Positions 5,869-7,284 of a stretch of 7,284 bases of DNA are shown here, piece by piece. Numbering within the stretch: the stretch's first letter is position 1; the number at the start of each line of letters is the position of its first letter. Position numbers and translations under genes: made by a program. The DNA is from an uncultured Ellagibacter sp. (GTDB lineage: Bacteria; Actinomycetota; Coriobacteriia; Coriobacteriales; Eggerthellaceae), in NCBI GenBank assembly GCA_934613165.1, contig CAKTSW010000067.1, positions 1 through 7,284 of the forward strand, written 5' to 3'. The notes beneath the pieces were generated by a model. That model saw nothing but the letters and a program-made list of their open reading frames with translations, was not told the origin of the DNA and did no database searches.

Positions 5869-5894
5869 TCATTTGTGGTATAAAGTGCAAATGA
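5869..5894. promoter_or_regulatory. Candidate operator for the TetR-type regulator
   Basis: TCATTTG (5869-5875) and CAAATGA (5888-5894) form a perfect 7-bp inverted repeat with a 12-bp centre. The total of 26 bp is in the range of TetR-family operators. It spans the -10 element at 5879-5884, so a bound dimer would block RNA polymerase. Its position 31 bases before the regulator gene fits autorepression. Sequence inference only. Confidence 0.5.
5876..5884 (+). promoter_or_regulatory. Extended -10 promoter of the TetR-type gene
   Basis: TGGTATAAA combines the TG extension with a 5-of-6 match to TATAAT. The position 17 bases upstream (CTACAA, 5856-5861) is a poor -35, which an extended -10 can tolerate. 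The expected start is near 5891, leaving a leader of about 34 bases that includes the ribosome binding site AGAGGAG (5914-5920). Confidence 0.5.
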
Positions 5895-5924
5895 TGAAAA
5901 AATGAACGACCGAAGAGGAGCGGT

Positions 5925-6617
5925 ATGCGGGAAAGCGATGGGGGCGCCTCGCCTCAAGACGGTGCGGCCGGCGGCCAAGAGGCAGCGCCGGGCGTCGCGG
6001 GCGGCGAGAGCAGCTCCGTCGATCGCCGCGTCGTTCGCACGCGAAAGGCCATCCGCAAGGCATTCATGCGCCTGATCCAGGAAAGCGACTACCAGAAGAT
6101 CACCATCACCGCCATCGCGCGCGAGGCCGACATCGACCGTAAAACGTTCTACCTTCACTACCGTTCGGTCGAGGACCTCATCGACGAGATCATCCAGGAC
6201 GAGGCCGACCGCATCGCGAAGGCGTGCGTCGAGTCGCTTTCGGGGAGCGATTCGACGCAGATCGTGCTCAACTTGATGAAACAGCTTTCCGCGGGGGTCG
6301 CCCCCGACCCGAAGAACACGCGGCGCATCGTGTCGCACATTCCCTACGAGCAGGTGCTCGACAAGCTTGAAGGGTCGCTCACCGCATCGCTCATAGAAAA
6401 CGACACGCTCGGCCTCTCCTCGATGGGCCCCTATTTGAACTATTGCGTCGCGTTTTTCAGCGCGGGGCTTGTGGCGGTGATCCGCCGCTGGATGTGCGCC
6501 GGGCCCGACATATCGCTCGAAAGCGTCGCAGAGGTGACGCACGTCGCCGCCCGCTCGGGCATCGACGGCGTGCTGGGGATGATGACCGAGGTCTCGACGG
6601 GCGCGTCGAAGGAATAA
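5925..6617 (+). CDS. TetR/AcrR family transcriptional regulator
   Basis: A 230-residue DNA-binding regulator, acting as a dimer in the cytoplasm. Residues 38-90 form the TetR N-terminal domain: RTRKAIRKAFMRLIQE, then the helix-turn-helix ITAIAREADIDRKTFYLHY (61-79) and SVEDLIDEI. The C-terminal part (about 100-225) is helical with hydrophobic stretches (YLNYCVAFFSAGLVAVIRRW region, 170-189) and should form the ligand pocket and dimer interface. Its overall pattern resembles the DhaS-like TetR subgroup, but I cannot name a ligand. The first 35 residues are an unusually long Gly/Ala/Ser-rich, probably disordered extension; the start is supported by AGAGGAG (5914-5920), 4 bases ahead. It has its own promoter and a candidate operator. 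No divergent target gene is adjacent, so besides itself its targets could be the Hsp70 gene, dedA or distant genes. Confidence 0.88.
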   Translation: MRESDGGASPQDGAAGGQEAAPGVAGGESSSVDRRVVRTRKAIRKAFMRLIQESDYQKITITAIAREADIDRKTFYLHYRSVEDLIDEIIQDEADRIAKACVESLSGSDSTQIVLNLMKQLSAGVAPDPKNTRRIVSHIPYEQVLDKLEGSLTASLIENDTLGLSSMGPYLNYCVAFFSAGLVAVIRRWMCAGPDISLESVAEVTHVAARSGIDGVLGMMTEVSTGASKE

Positions 6618-6698
6618 CGCCTGGTGAGATGCCGGTTCCTCTGATAAGAAAGACGCTGTGCGCTTCACCTTCCCCTCTCGCGTCGGCGTGATTGTTCC

Positions 6699-6727
6699 TT
6701 GACTTTTCCCCATGCGAAGCGTATGTT
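6699..6727 (+). promoter_or_regulatory. Promoter upstream of ffs (TTGACT-17-TATGTT)
   Basis: TTGACT (6699-6704) and TATGTT (6722-6727) are separated by 17 bases, matching 5 and 4 of 6 consensus positions. Transcription would start near 6734 and give an SRP RNA precursor with a leader of about 55 bases. It may act together with, or instead of, the -10 at 6766. Confidence 0.5.
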
Positions 6728-6765
6728 TATTTGGTTACAGCGCGGTTCCAGGAAGAAACCTTGCG

Positions 6766-6771
6766 TATACT
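6766..6771 (+). promoter_or_regulatory. Proximal -10 element of ffs (TATACT)
   Basis: TATACT matches 5 of 6 consensus positions and sits about 20 bases before the SRP RNA stem, the distance expected for a start near 6778. No convincing -35 is present 16-18 bases upstream. Its context TTGCGTAT is shared with the weak element at 1479. Confidence 0.4.
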
Positions 6772-6789
6772 GATGCAAGCATTTTCAAG

Positions 6790-6900
6790 CGAGCATCTTG
6801 AATGGGGCGGGGCGGCGACATGTTCCGAACCTGGTCAGGTCCGGGAGGAAGCAGCCATAAGGGGCCTCTGACGAGCGCCCTGTCCTATTCAAGATGCTCG
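6790..6900 (+). ncRNA. ffs: Signal recognition particle RNA, small bacterial (4.5S) type
   Basis: RNA scaffold of the signal recognition particle, which binds the M domain of Ffh and directs membrane proteins to the translocon. The conserved domain IV is clear: GGTCAGGTCC (6833-6842), a GGGA tetraloop (6843-6846) and GGAAGCAGCC (6847-6856). The ends close with a perfect 14-bp stem: CGAGCATCTTGAAT (6790-6803) with ATTCAAGATGCTCG (6887-6900). The next pairs are GGGCG (6805-6809) with CGCCC (6876-6880). About 111 nt with no Alu domain, so the small type. The ends are drawn at the stem and the true mature ends may differ by a few bases. GGGA in place of the common GGAA still fits a GNRA loop. Confidence 0.93.
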
Positions 6901-6903
6901 ATT

Positions 6904-6926
6904 CGGCGGCTTTGGCCGCCGCTTTT
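6904..6926 (+). terminator. Intrinsic terminator after ffs
   Basis: CGGCGGC (6904-6910) pairs perfectly with GCCGCCG (6915-6921) around a TTTG loop and is followed by C and TTTT (6923-6926). It lies 3 bases after the SRP RNA closing stem, as expected for a short RNA gene. The dedA gene starts 26 bases later, so it depends on read-through or on a promoter overlapping this region. Confidence 0.75.
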
Positions 6927-6952
6927 GTATACGCCTTCGGTTTAGGGAATCT

Positions 6953-7284
6953 ATGGACATCATCAACTTCTTCGTGAGCCTTCTGTCGGATCCGCGCGGC
7001 GCGATCGCCGGCTGGATCGTGGCGCTCGGCGCCGCCTGGGTGTATACCCCCCTGTTCCTCATCGTGTTCGTCGAAACCGGCCTCGTGTTCTTCCCGTTTC
7101 TGCCGGGCGACTCGCTCCTGTTCGCGTCGGGCGTGTTCTCGGCCGACGGCGGCGGCCTGCATCTGTGGGCGACGCTCGTCGTGTTCTATGCCGCGGCTAT
7201 CCTGGGCAACACCTCGAACTATTGGATCGCGCGCTTCTTCGGCAAGCGCATCATCGATTCGGGCAAGATCAAGGCGCTCACGCC
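6953..7284 (+). CDS. DedA family membrane protein (5' part, cut by the window edge)
   Basis: First 110 residues of a DedA (SNARE-associated/VTT-type) integral membrane protein. The family is linked to lipid-carrier recycling (undecaprenyl phosphate or phosphatidylethanolamine flipping), membrane-potential maintenance and antimicrobial peptide tolerance; the role of this member cannot be told. Diagnostic sequence is the re-entrant loop ETGLVFFPFLPGDSLLFASG (41-60) with Glu41 and Asp53, followed by a hydrophobic helix (about 71-84) and GNTSNYWIARFFGKRI (85-100) with Arg94. The N-terminus is amphipathic (1-12) and then hydrophobic (16-40). The ATG follows AGGGA (6944-6948) with 4 bases between. 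The frame is open to the end of the window and the C-terminal half is missing. It is preceded by ffs and its terminator. Confidence 0.88.
   Translation, partial: MDIINFFVSLLSDPRGAIAGWIVALGAAWVYTPLFLIVFVETGLVFFPFLPGDSLLFASGVFSADGGGLHLWATLVVFYAAAILGNTSNYWIARFFGKRIIDSGKIKALT

Noticed and set aside
5891..5905. Tiny reading frame (Met-Met-Lys-Lys) in the tetR leader
   Set aside because: No ribosome binding site, overlaps the candidate operator and is too short to separate from chance.
5856..6713. 285-codon - strand frame opposite the TetR gene
   Set aside because: Antisense shadow of a clear TetR-family gene with no domain of its own.

Overview
The window is GC-rich chromosomal DNA in which every gene I can support lies on the + strand. 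Codon use, strong AAGGAG-type ribosome binding sites, the small SRP RNA and the gene families suggest an actinobacterium of the class Coriobacteriia (Eggerthella/Gordonibacter/Adlercreutzia-like gut bacteria). That placement is inference from style and gene content, not a database match. I see no tRNA, rRNA, insertion sequence or CRISPR array.

Layout: (1) 109-1389, an RlmI-type 23S rRNA methyltransferase. The 108 bases before it hold only its ribosome binding site and nothing else I can support. (2) 1390-1595, a spacer with two consecutive hairpins. (3) 1596-3787, a tight three-gene operon: a small two-helix membrane protein with a C-terminal zinc ribbon, a DUF5685-family protein, and a J-domain protein with a Gly-rich linker, TPR-like helices and a Cys-rich tail. 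(4) 3788-4014, a spacer with a hairpin just after the stop codon and a roughly 100-nt imperfect palindrome whose core looks like an intrinsic terminator. (5) 4015-5775, an Hsp70 (DnaK-like) protein with a short C-terminus. (6) 5776-5924, a spacer with an extended -10 promoter overlapped by a candidate operator. (7) 5925-6617, a TetR-type regulator. (8) about 6790-6900, the SRP RNA gene ffs with a following terminator. (9) 6953 to the right edge, the start of a DedA-family membrane protein.

The most interesting part is 1596-5775. A J-domain protein and an Hsp70, without GrpE or a heat-shock repressor beside them, sit next to a DUF5685 protein and a zinc-ribbon membrane protein. The J-protein has no classical DnaJ zinc finger or C-terminal substrate domain, and the Hsp70 lacks an acidic tail, so they look like a dedicated second chaperone pair rather than the housekeeping DnaKJ system. 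The DUF5685 protein carries two Asp-rich helical motifs reminiscent of isoprenoid synthases and a possible CxxC...CxxH metal site. It is therefore a plausible client or partner of the chaperones. This is inference.

The flanking genes (rRNA methylation, SRP RNA, DedA) are ordinary housekeeping functions. The TetR gene appears to have its own promoter and may repress itself through the palindrome at 5869-5894.
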